Source of the DNA: Phycisphaeraceae bacterium | GTDB taxonomy: Bacteria; Planctomycetota; Phycisphaerae; Phycisphaerales; UBA1924 | Direction: 5' to 3' | DNA: 5,409 bases | Assembly: GCA_009827205.1 (NCBI GenBank) | Contig: WUAK01000199.1 | Span: forward strand, 1-5,409 | Shown: in pieces, positions 1 through 5,409 of the stretch | Numbering within the stretch: the first letter of the stretch is position 1 | How the letters are laid out: the number at the start of each line of letters is the position of its first letter | Position numbers and translations under genes: made by a program | Notes under the pieces: generated by a model | Seen by the model: the letters and a program-made list of their open reading frames with translations, nothing else | Databases searched by the model: none | Told to the model about the DNA's origin: nothing

Positions 1-1208
1 ATCGGAGCGAACTCCTGAACCCGCGAGGTTTCGAGGATGATCGACTTCTCTGCGAATGGGAGCGCGTCGAAGACGAATCGTTCGAGCTTGACGCCGTTCG
101 GCTCGCTCGGAGTCATCGGCTCACCGGTGTCGGTATTGATATGTGCGATCTTCTTGACCGCGCGGTGGTATGGGAGATCGAAGTTCGGATCGGTGTTGAC
201 TTTCTCGACGAAGTCCACCCCAAAGGCGTGGATGGCAGGGTTGCCCGCGAGGAACCGGAGGGAGCCGTCGTCGTTCGTCTCTCGCTGACGATCCATGGGC
301 ATGTCCGAGTATTCGACAACCTGGATCCGATCGCCAACCTGCACGAAGAGCCCAACCTTTTCCTCGGCGTACGCCTTGGGAAGCATCTTCGATGACATCG
401 CTCCTGTGGAATCTTTGGCGCTGGCGTGTAATCCGAGGAAGAGCGGATCGGCAACGCGGACGAGCGGGTTGTCAACCTGAAAGTAACTGATGTGCTCGAT
501 GCCCCGTTCTTTGAGCTTTGAGATTGCGCCGGATGTGTAGAGGGCTTTGAGAGATCCGCCGTGGCCGTCCGGGCTGGCTGCGAGCGTGTGCCCATCACTC
601 ATGAGGATTCTGCCTGATTCAAGATCGAACGAGGGCATCGTGCCTTGAGGAAAGAACCAGATGTCGTCTGGGTTCAATCCGAAATGATTCTGCTCTTTGA
701 AGAAAGTAACAGTGGCTTCGTGATTCTGAGGGCTGGTCATGATGAGCCAGGGCACTGGTGCACCGAACTTGACCGAGGTCGCCTTTATACCCTCAGCGAA
801 TACCTGGAATAGTGGTTTACCCGTCACGGCTCCAGCTGGATAGCACCCCTTGGGACCATCAAATCCGAGCCGAGAACCCTGACCGCCTGCGACGGTGAAG
901 CAGGCGACCTTGCCCTGGCGCAGAAGCTCTTCGCCAGCCTGACGGAATTGCTCTGCGTCGTATGCCAGGATGGGGGATGCTGGGTCGGCAGGGTAGTAGG
1001 GGGCAGGCTTGGTGTCCGTGGGTACATCGAAGGTCGGGGCTGATATCACGTATGTGTCGATGAGCCTCTGCATATCCCCCAGATCGAGATCTTCGAGTTG
1101 CTCGATCAGCAGCGAGAGTTTGGCGTCGTTGAGCGTACTGACCTGCGAGAGGACGTGGTCTTGGTTCGCGTTGATGAGCAAGTCGCGGAGTGCTTGGGGC
1201 ACGGCCAT
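1..1208 (-). CDS. AGX/UAP1-type UDP-N-acetylglucosamine (or UDP-sugar) pyrophosphorylase, partial
   Basis: This is a cytosolic enzyme of the eukaryote-type UDPGP family, which joins UTP and a sugar 1-phosphate to give a UDP-sugar and pyrophosphate. I translated 402 codons by hand on the minus strand without a stop. The nucleotide-binding loop VAGGQGSRLG...GPKG lies at residues 106-121. Other blocks resemble the human AGX1 protein as I remember it: SPDGHGG (212-218), QVDNPLVRVADP (about 244-255), VVEYSD (297-302), GNPAIHAF (322-329) and PNGVKLERFVFD (about 370-381). The N-terminal helical region (about 5-55) also resembles AGX proteins. Eukaryotic members are about 500 residues, so roughly 70-110 C-terminal residues lie beyond position 1. 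The start is ATG at 1208, with a purine-rich Shine-Dalgarno 9 nt upstream. The AGX-like blocks favour N-acetylhexosamine-1-phosphate as substrate, but glucose-1-phosphate is possible. The gene diverges from rpe. The family is certain; the substrate is inferred. Confidence 0.9.
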   Translation of the reverse strand, partial: MAVPQALRDLLINANQDHVLSQVSTLNDAKLSLLIEQLEDLDLGDMQRLIDTYVISAPTFDVPTDTKPAPYYPADPASPILAYDAEQFRQAGEELLRQGKVACFTVAGGQGSRLGFDGPKGCYPAGAVTGKPLFQVFAEGIKATSVKFGAPVPWLIMTSPQNHEATVTFFKEQNHFGLNPDDIWFFPQGTMPSFDLESGRILMSDGHTLAASPDGHGGSLKALYTSGAISKLKERGIEHISYFQVDNPLVRVADPLFLGLHASAKDSTGAMSSKMLPKAYAEEKVGLFVQVGDRIQVVEYSDMPMDRQRETNDDGSLRFLAGNPAIHAFGVDFVEKVNTDPNFDLPYHRAVKKIAHINTDTGEPMTPSEPNGVKLERFVFDALPFAEKSIILETSRVQEFAP

Positions 1209-1216
1209 ATCGGTGT

Positions 1217-1225
1217 TCTCCCTCG
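1217..1225 (-). promoter_or_regulatory. Ribosome binding site of the UDP-sugar pyrophosphorylase gene
   Basis: On the minus strand the bases read GAGGGAGAA. The GGGAG core ends 9 nt before the ATG at 1208, a normal Shine-Dalgarno spacing. This site supports the chosen start. Confidence 0.6.
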
Positions 1226-1243
1226 ATTGTGAATTCGTACCCG

Positions 1244-1271
1244 ATGGTACCTCTCACCTCGCGCCCGGCAA
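1244..1271 (-). promoter_or_regulatory. Candidate sigma-70-like promoter for the pyrophosphorylase gene
   Basis: On the minus strand TTGCCG (1266-1271) is followed, 16 nt later, by TACCAT (1244-1249). Each matches the -35 or -10 consensus at four of six positions. Transcription would begin near 1237, leaving a short leader of about 29 nt that contains the Shine-Dalgarno. This is seen by eye only; planctomycete promoters are poorly conserved, so confidence is low. Confidence 0.3.
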
Positions 1272-1284
1272 TCCTGAGAAGACT

Positions 1285-1290
1285 TAGACT
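1285..1290 (+). promoter_or_regulatory. Possible -10 element (TAGACT) just upstream of rpe
   Basis: TAGACT ends 5 nt before the rpe ATG. If it is a -10 hexamer (three of six consensus positions, in the TAnnnT form), transcription would begin at or next to the start codon and rpe would be leaderless. In keeping with that, there is no Shine-Dalgarno at normal spacing; only GAGAA lies about 15 nt upstream. No -35 box is visible at 16-18 nt. Confidence 0.25.
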
Positions 1291-1295
1291 GCGCT

Positions 1296-1994
1296 ATGAC
1301 CAAGAGTCCTGCCTCACGTGATCTGCTCCGAAACAGGCCTGCCGCTCCGGTTGTCGCACCCTCGATCCTCGCGGCTGACTTTGCTGACCTCGCGGCTGAC
1401 TGCCGATCGGCTCTCGATGCGGGCGGACAGTTGCTGCACATCGATGTGATGGACGGCCATTTCGTGCCCAATCTCAGCCTCGGGCCCGCGATCTGCGAGA
1501 AACTCCGGGAAGCTCTCCCAGAAGTGTGCTTCGATGTCCACCTGATGATCACAGACCCGGCGGATTACATCGAGCCTTTCGCAAAGGCAGGGGCAGATCA
1601 CATCACGTTCCACTGTGAGGTGCTCTCGGTTGATGGAGCCAAATCGCTTGCGGAGAGGACCAGGTCTCTGGGTTGCACTGCGGGGATTGCGATTAATCCT
1701 GAGACCCCTTTCGAGCTTGTAGAGCCTCTGCTCGGCACGTTTGAGATGTTGCTGGTGATGTCCGTACATCCTGGCTTTGGAGGACAATCGTTCATCTCAG
1801 AGGTACTCAACAAGACGAGCAGAGCTCGGGCTGAGGGGCCTGAGGGCCTGATTCTCGAAATGGATGGTGGAGTGGCACCAGCGACCGCTGAGGCTTGCCG
1901 GGAGGCTGGGTGTGACATCCTGGTCGCGGGATCTGCTTTGTTTGGGAAAAACCACCTAGAACGGGCCAGTGTAGTAAATAAAATGTTAGGGTAA
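1296..1994 (+). CDS. rpe: Ribulose-phosphate 3-epimerase
   Basis: This cytosolic enzyme interconverts D-ribulose 5-phosphate and D-xylulose 5-phosphate in the pentose phosphate pathway (and the Calvin cycle where present). The 232 residues form one complete TIM-barrel domain. Signatures are APSILAADF (21-29), LHIDVMDGHFVPNLSLGP (47-64), VHLMI (81-85), MSVHPGFGGQSF (155-166), EMDGGV (188-193) and VAGSALFG (210-217). The metal-binding and catalytic residues are all present: H48, D50, H82 and D190. Typical bacterial Rpe is 215-230 residues. This one has about 18 extra N-terminal residues before the first strand, and no other in-frame ATG or GTG lies closer, so ATG 1296 is taken as the start. It has no clear Shine-Dalgarno. 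It is divergent from the pyrophosphorylase and separated from the next gene by 147 nt, so it may be its own transcription unit. Confidence 0.96.
   Translation: MTKSPASRDLLRNRPAAPVVAPSILAADFADLAADCRSALDAGGQLLHIDVMDGHFVPNLSLGPAICEKLREALPEVCFDVHLMITDPADYIEPFAKAGADHITFHCEVLSVDGAKSLAERTRSLGCTAGIAINPETPFELVEPLLGTFEMLLVMSVHPGFGGQSFISEVLNKTSRARAEGPEGLILEMDGGVAPATAEACREAGCDILVAGSALFGKNHLERASVVNKMLG
1367..1401 (+). repeat. 14-nt perfect direct repeat inside rpe
   Basis: CCTCGCGGCTGACT occurs at 1367-1380 and again at 1388-1401. The period is 21 nt, exactly seven codons, and it encodes two copies of LAAD (25-28 and 32-35). Rpe proteins normally have SxxFxxL-type residues here, so this is probably either a coincidence of codon choice or a small ancient slippage. 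It does not disturb the reading frame. Confidence 0.5.
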
Positions 1995-2064
1995 GCGAGT
2001 TCGTTGATTTGAAGTGCCTGTTCCGAGAACCATGCATGTTGCCACGGTCTCGAGCAGGAGGGAC

Positions 2065-2070
2065 TAGACT
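2065..2070 (+). promoter_or_regulatory. Possible -10 element (TAGACT) in the rpe to phosphatase-like gene spacer
   Basis: This is the same hexamer as the one before rpe, again preceded by GAC (GACTAGACT at 2062-2070). It lies 72 nt upstream of the phosphatase-like start and 10 nt before the ATG of a small leader ORF. If used, it would start the phosphatase-like/accD/lnt transcript near 2077. The nearest -35-like bases (TTGCCA, 2039-2044) are 20 nt away, which is too far for a standard promoter. Confidence 0.22.
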
Positions 2071-2079
2071 TTGGGCCTT

Positions 2080-2145
2080 ATGTACGGCGAGGCCGGAGGC
2101 CACGTCGAGAGATCGCGGAGGAAGACCACGGCCACCGACGTATGA
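2080..2145 (+). CDS. Possible 21-codon leader ORF overlapping the next start
   Basis: An ATG at 2080 opens a frame of 21 codons (starting MYGEAGGHVE, rich in Arg, Lys and Thr). Its stop TGA (2143-2145) overlaps the ATG at 2142 as ATGA, the arrangement typical of termination-reinitiation coupling. No Shine-Dalgarno sits at proper distance; AGGAGGG (2056-2062) is 17 nt upstream. A frame this short could easily be chance. No product is recognised. Confidence 0.2.
   Translation: MYGEAGGHVERSRRKTTATDV
2102..2141 (+). promoter_or_regulatory. Possible stem-loop abutting the phosphatase-like start codon
   Basis: ACGTCG (2102-2107) is exactly complementary to CGACGT (2136-2141), giving a six-base-pair stem with a 28-nt loop. 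The loop contains the strongest Shine-Dalgarno-like bases in the spacer, GGAGGAAG (2117-2124). The 3' arm ends directly before the ATG at 2142. The stem is short and the loop long, so stability is doubtful. It would matter only if translation of the downstream gene is regulated. Confidence 0.2.
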
Positions 2146-2786
2146 CGCCGATGGCTGAATCGATCATGGGCAAACCCGAACACATCAATGTGCTGATTAT
2201 TCGATCAGGCCAGAGTGAGTGGGACCGAACGGGTCGGCTTGCAGGCCAAGCCGACTTACCGCTGTGCGAGCAGTCGAAGCTAGAGTTGCAAGACGCCTCA
2301 TCGCTGCTGGATGGTGCCGAGTTGAGCGCGATTCTGCACGCGGGTGATCAGTGCTCAAAATCGACGGCCGAGGTATACACGAGCGTCACGGGCGGGAAAT
2401 CTAAGACCATTGATGCCATCGCTGACATTGATCTTGGGCTCTGGGAGGGCCTCAGGTGGGAGGATCTTGAGGACAAGGCCCCCAAGGCTTTCCGCGAGTG
2501 GAAAGAGAATCCAGCCAACGTCATTGTGCCAGAGGGCGAGTCGCTGAACGAGGCATTCAACCGTATCTCACTGGCCCTTGCCAAGGCGATCGAGAAGCTC
2601 AGGGCCCCGGATCCTGGTGTCGGAGTGGTGCTTCGACCGATGGCATACGGATTAGTGAGATGTTGGTTGACCGGACGACCGGTAAGTGAGCTGTGGGAGG
2701 TTATGGAAGGGCCTTCTGCCGAATGGCATGAGCTTTCACGGGCTCAGCTGAAGCAGACCCGCGAATTGAGCCGGGTCGGGAGCTAA
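2142..2786 (+). CDS. Histidine-phosphatase-fold protein, catalytic residues lost (probable pseudoenzyme)
   Basis: The 214-residue protein has the length and motif order of the histidine phosphatase (phosphoglycerate mutase-like) superfamily. It shows VLIIRSGQSEWDRTGRLAGQ (17-36), then DLPLCEQ (38-44), STAE (74-77), DIDLGLWEGLRWEDL (95-109) and PEGESLNEA (130-138). Active members carry RHG; here it is R21-S22-G23, with a TCA serine codon for the catalytic histidine. By my alignment the second arginine is C71, the acid is D95 rather than Glu, and the second histidine (usually SHG) is R165 in VVLRPMAYG. Phosphate-pocket R21 remains. It is therefore probably not a phosphatase or mutase; a binding or regulatory role is possible, and its partner is unknown. 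The frame is intact, so it is not a decayed gene. ATG 2142 is the farthest start; ATG 2151 and 2166 are alternatives. GGAGGAAG lies an unusual 17 nt upstream. accD follows 41 nt later. Confidence 0.8.
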   Translation: MTPMAESIMGKPEHINVLIIRSGQSEWDRTGRLAGQADLPLCEQSKLELQDASSLLDGAELSAILHAGDQCSKSTAEVYTSVTGGKSKTIDAIADIDLGLWEGLRWEDLEDKAPKAFREWKENPANVIVPEGESLNEAFNRISLALAKAIEKLRAPDPGVGVVLRPMAYGLVRCWLTGRPVSELWEVMEGPSAEWHELSRAQLKQTRELSRVGS

Positions 2787-2815
2787 CCTCTACACCCCAG
2801 GCGGATGCCCGGGTC

Positions 2816-2821
2816 GAGGAG
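2816..2821 (+). promoter_or_regulatory. Ribosome binding site of accD
   Basis: GAGGAG ends 6 nt before ATG 2828 and selects it over the overlapping out-of-frame ATG at 2824. It is the clearest Shine-Dalgarno among the plus-strand genes here. Confidence 0.6.
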
Positions 2822-2827
2822 CGATGG

Positions 2828-3676
2828 ATGTCGCAAACCGCAACGAGAAGCTGGACGCAGGTGCAGACCGGTACCAAGACCAAGAGTTCGATCCCCGAGG
2901 GACTCTGGCTCCGCTGCCCTGGCTGCAGCCAGATGATCTACCGCAAGCAGATGGAAGCCAATCTCTCCGTTTGTCCGGAGTGCGGTCACCATTTCCGCAT
3001 CAGCGCATCGACTCGCGTTGAACAACTCATTGATACCGGTACTTTCGAGCGACTCTTCGCAAACGTCGAATCAAATGATCCGTTGAAGTTCAAGGATCTC
3101 AAGAGCTACCGCGATCGACTGCTCGCTGAGCAGATCAAGAGCGGCCAGACCGATGCGATCATCGCGGGAGTCGGCTTCATCAAGGGTCGTCAGGTCGCGC
3201 TGGCCTGCATGGACCTTTCCTTCATGATGGGTTCGATGGGGTCTGTTGTCGGCGAAGTACTGACACGCACGATCGAGCACGCGACCGAGCACAATCTGCC
3301 GCTGGTCATTGTCAGTTGCTCGGGCGGTGCCCGTATGCAGGAATCCGGCCTAAGCCTCATGCAGATGGCCAAGTCGAGCGCCGCGCTCGCACGGTTTGAT
3401 GATGCCGGTGGTGTGTACATCTCGGTTCTGACCGATCCGACGACGGGCGGCGTGACTGCGAGCTACGCGATGCTGGGAGATGTGATTATCGCAGAGCCTG
3501 AGGCGCTGATTGGGTTTGCAGGGCCCCGCGTGATCCGTCAGACGATCAGGCAGGATCTGCCAGAGGGCTTCCAGCGTTCCGAATTTCTCCTTGAGTGCGG
3601 CATGGTTGACCAGGTTGTGCCCCGTCACGACATGCGGAATCAGATTGCTCGACTTGTAGACTACGCTGGCGGTTGA
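2828..3676 (+). CDS. accD: Acetyl-CoA carboxylase carboxyltransferase, beta subunit
   Basis: AccD pairs with AccA (not in this window) to move the carboxyl group from carboxybiotin on AccB to acetyl-CoA. This makes malonyl-CoA, the first committed step of fatty acid synthesis, in the cytosol. The 282 residues contain the N-terminal four-cysteine zinc ribbon C30-x2-C33...C49-x2-C52. The crotonase-fold carboxyltransferase domain follows (about 95-280). Family motifs are MDLSFMMGSMGSVVGE (128-143), SCSGGARMQES (163-173), TDPTTGGVTASYAMLGD (202-218) and EALIGFAGPRVI (225-236). E. coli AccD is about 304 residues, so the length is normal. The start is well supported by GAGGAG 6 nt upstream. The gene sits 41 nt after the phosphatase-like gene and directly before lnt, with no terminator between, which suggests one transcript. 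Its TGA stop lies within a TTGA that is a possible alternative lnt start. Confidence 0.97.
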   Translation: MSQTATRSWTQVQTGTKTKSSIPEGLWLRCPGCSQMIYRKQMEANLSVCPECGHHFRISASTRVEQLIDTGTFERLFANVESNDPLKFKDLKSYRDRLLAEQIKSGQTDAIIAGVGFIKGRQVALACMDLSFMMGSMGSVVGEVLTRTIEHATEHNLPLVIVSCSGGARMQESGLSLMQMAKSSAALARFDDAGGVYISVLTDPTTGGVTASYAMLGDVIIAEPEALIGFAGPRVIRQTIRQDLPEGFQRSEFLLECGMVDQVVPRHDMRNQIARLVDYAGG

Positions 3677-3705
3677 AATCCAAACAGCTAGACGAAGAAT
3701 CGCCT

Positions 3706-5397
3706 GTGACTGATCGCCCTGAAGCAATCGAGTCTGGTGAGAGTCGTACACCGAGATGGTGGTACGCGCTGATTGCCGGCTTTGTGTATTCCGCATTGAT
3801 GTTTGGAGCGTTTCCGCCACTTTCTTTGTGGGCTTTGAGCTTTCTAGCTCCGTTGCCGCTCATGTACATCGCGTGGAAGACACCAAGGCCCTTCCGGCAC
3901 GGATTGTGTGTACTTTTAGGATCGGCTCCGTTCTTTGCGCACCAGTTTACGTACGTGATAGATATCTCCGCTGCAGGGTTCGTGCCGCTGGTTGTATATC
4001 TCGCGGCCTGGCCTGCGTTATTCGTATGGCTCGCGGGCTCGATCCGCAGGAGGCTGACGTGGCTGGCAGCCTCAGTCCTTTTGCCCGTTGCCTGGGTAGG
4101 TGTAGATGTACTCCGCGGCGAGGTGCTCTTCGGCGGGTTCGAGTGGTACCAAGTAGGGCAGCCCCTGATCGCCAATGTGTTCCTCGCCTCGGCAGCGAGT
4201 ATCGGTGGGTCGTATTTCGTGACGCTACTTACAGTGTTGCCATCTGCCGTTGCGGTTGATTTGCGTGGCGATACACGTCGAAAGCAGATTATCGCTGCAG
4301 CACTATTCTGGTGCTCACTCGTCGGATGGGGATTGGGGTTCGCATCAAGTCATCTCTCGCAAAACGAGGATGAAAATGCTTCAGCTGCAAGGATCGCCCT
4401 CGTTCAGACCAATGTCCCGCAGGACAACAAGATCGGCTGGTCATTCGAGCAGCGGCAGCGCGATTTCGATGAGTTTGTGGCGATGACTGGTCGCGCTGTG
4501 CTGGAAAAACCAGATCTCATTGTCTGGCCAGAAACCATGTTCCCGGGGATTGCCCTCGACAACGACACGGCATCGATGCTTGAGCGTGAGCGCCTTGGCC
4601 ATCTCAACGGTTTCCGGGAGCAACTGCTCAACATGCAGAATTCACTCAGTGTGCCAATGCTGGTCGGCGCACAAAGAGCAGACAATGTGCGCGTCGTTGA
4701 AGACGATGGGAGGATCAGATTCGAGCATGATGGCTCGTACAACTCCGCGTTTGTACTCACCGAGGGCTTGGTACAAGAAGCACGTTACGACAAGCTCTCT
4801 CCGACACCTTTCGGGGAGACGCTGCCGTACATCAAGAGCTGGCCTTGGCTGCAAGACCTTGTTCTCAAGATTGGGCTCGGGGCATCCGGCATGGATTTCG
4901 GACTGGAATCTGGTGAGGACCCTAGCCCGCTCGTCATCGAGATCGAAGGGGGGCAGATCTCGATTGCGACTCCAATCTGCTTCGAATCAACGCAGTCGTC
5001 TGTCTGCAGGAGGATCGTGAATGCGGGAGATGGTGCTGATCTGATAATTCTGATGACCAACGATGGCTGGTTCGGCGACTTTGACACCGGAAGGCGGATG
5101 CACCTGCTCCTGGCCCGCTGGCGGTGCGTTGAACTCGGACTTCCGATGGCCCGCTGTGCCAACACGGGGATTACGAGTTTCATAAGCCGAGAAGGGGTCG
5201 TTACCCGCGAACTAGAACCAAGAAGGGCGGGTGTGCTTGTCGAGACAGTCCGTCTTGATGCGCGTCCGACTGTTTACCGAAAGGTAGGGAATCTCGTAGG
5301 ATGGCTCTCGCTCGCCTGTCTTGGCGTGCTCTGGTTGCTGACCATTGCGATGAGATTCAATCCCGGGGCGGTGCGTAGTCCGAAGAAGGGTCTATGA
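3706..5397 (+). CDS. lnt: Apolipoprotein N-acyltransferase
   Basis: Lnt is an inner-membrane enzyme that moves an acyl chain from a phospholipid to the N-terminal diacylglyceryl-cysteine of lipoproteins, the last maturation step. Counted from GTG 3706 (563 residues), hydrophobic segments lie at about 20-37, 39-55, 64-81, 89-110, 116-135, 152-187 and 194-213. A nitrilase-like domain follows (about 229-515), then a last membrane segment (527-549). The Glu-Lys-Cys triad is intact: E276 in IVWPETMFPG, K363 in YDKLSPTPFGE and C425 in ATPICFE. TNDGWFG (451-457) and CANTGITSFI (484-493) are also typical. E. coli Lnt is 512 residues. GTG 3706 is chosen because GAAG lies 8 nt upstream and the preceding codons look like a spacer. 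TTG 3673, overlapping the accD stop by 4 nt, is the alternative and adds 11 residues. The next gene overlaps or abuts the stop. Confidence 0.95.
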   Translation: MTDRPEAIESGESRTPRWWYALIAGFVYSALMFGAFPPLSLWALSFLAPLPLMYIAWKTPRPFRHGLCVLLGSAPFFAHQFTYVIDISAAGFVPLVVYLAAWPALFVWLAGSIRRRLTWLAASVLLPVAWVGVDVLRGEVLFGGFEWYQVGQPLIANVFLASAASIGGSYFVTLLTVLPSAVAVDLRGDTRRKQIIAAALFWCSLVGWGLGFASSHLSQNEDENASAARIALVQTNVPQDNKIGWSFEQRQRDFDEFVAMTGRAVLEKPDLIVWPETMFPGIALDNDTASMLERERLGHLNGFREQLLNMQNSLSVPMLVGAQRADNVRVVEDDGRIRFEHDGSYNSAFVLTEGLVQEARYDKLSPTPFGETLPYIKSWPWLQDLVLKIGLGASGMDFGLESGEDPSPLVIEIEGGQISIATPICFESTQSSVCRRIVNAGDGADLIILMTNDGWFGDFDTGRRMHLLLARWRCVELGLPMARCANTGITSFISREGVVTRELEPRRAGVLVETVRLDARPTVYRKVGNLVGWLSLACLGVLWLLTIAMRFNPGAVRSPKKGL

Positions 5398-5409
5398 GCA
5401 TGAATCAAC
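5394..5409 (+). CDS. Start of an unidentified downstream gene, partial
   Basis: ATG at 5394 overlaps the lnt stop as ATGA and opens a frame reading MSMNQ before the window ends. A second in-frame ATG at 5400 (MNQ) lies 9 nt after GAAGGG (5385-5390), a better Shine-Dalgarno spacing. Either start implies a gene translationally coupled to lnt in the same operon. Too little is visible to name a product. Confidence 0.45.

Noticed and set aside
113..598. A 161-codon open frame on the minus strand
   Set aside because: It lies in another frame of the pyrophosphorylase gene, whose own frame carries clear family motifs through this stretch. The alternative translation is low in complexity (Ser, Arg, Thr, Pro) and resembles nothing.
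1314..1787. A 157-codon open frame antisense to rpe
   Set aside because: rpe motifs are complete on the plus strand, and the antisense translation has no recognisable domain or ribosome binding site.
2020..2038. GTTCCGAGAAC inverted repeat and the CATGCATG palindrome after rpe as operators
   Set aside because: Both are short (4-nt arms and 8 nt) and expected by chance at this scale. There is no second copy and no known regulator match.
2039..2070. TTGCCA and TAGACT as a full sigma-70 promoter
   Set aside because: The spacer is 20 nt, outside the usual 16-18, so only the -10-like hexamer was listed, with low confidence.
2074..2094. GGCCT...AGGCC hairpin as a terminator after rpe
   Set aside because: The stem has only five pairs with an 11-nt loop and no following T-run. 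Another AGGCC at 2097-2101 pairs equally well, so no terminator is claimed.
2771..2822. Near-repeat CCGGGTCGGGAGC and CCGGGTCGAGGAGC around the phosphatase-like stop and accD leader
   Set aside because: One copy is coding and the other contains the accD Shine-Dalgarno. The similarity is short and imperfect, with no sign of a site-specific or mobile origin.
3546..4175. A 209-codon open frame on the minus strand
   Set aside because: It is antisense across the end of accD and the start of lnt, both of which are strongly supported. The translation shows no motif and is a typical GC-driven shadow frame.

Overview
The window reads as ordinary chromosomal DNA of a Gram-negative bacterium, moderately GC-rich by eye. 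The best guess is a planctomycete (PVC group, Phycisphaerae-like). Two points support this: a eukaryote-style UDP-sugar pyrophosphorylase of the AGX/UAP1 type, and weak, irregular Shine-Dalgarno usage. Apolipoprotein N-acyltransferase (Lnt) indicates a cell making triacylated lipoproteins, which fits a diderm. The taxonomic call is inference from gene content; no rRNA or other marker gene is present.

Layout. Positions 1-1208 (minus strand) hold most of an AGX-type UDP-N-acetylhexosamine/UDP-sugar pyrophosphorylase, cut off at its C-terminus by the window edge. It diverges from rpe (ribulose-phosphate 3-epimerase, plus strand, 1296-1994) across an 87-nt gap with a candidate promoter for each direction. 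After rpe comes a 147-nt spacer (1995-2141) holding a possible 21-codon leader ORF and a possible stem-loop. Then follow three closely spaced plus-strand genes: a histidine-phosphatase-fold protein that has lost its catalytic residues (2142-2786), accD (2828-3676) and lnt (about 3706-5397). A further gene appears to start at 5394 or 5400, overlapping or abutting the lnt stop, and runs out of the window.

How the genes fit together. The recognisable products serve envelope and lipid building: UDP-sugar supply, malonyl-CoA for fatty acids (AccD) and lipoprotein N-acylation (Lnt). Rpe belongs to the pentose phosphate pathway. The phosphatase-like gene, accD, lnt and the next gene look like one transcription unit, with gaps of 41 nt, about 29 nt (or a 4-nt overlap, depending on the lnt start) and a probable 4-nt overlap.

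The most unusual item is the phosphatase-like protein. It keeps the family scaffold (R-x-G-Q-x-E-W, G-x-WEG-x-x-W, P-x-GES), yet all four usual catalytic positions appear substituted, so it is probably a pseudoenzyme. I saw no mobile element, CRISPR array, tRNA or rRNA, and no convincing terminator.
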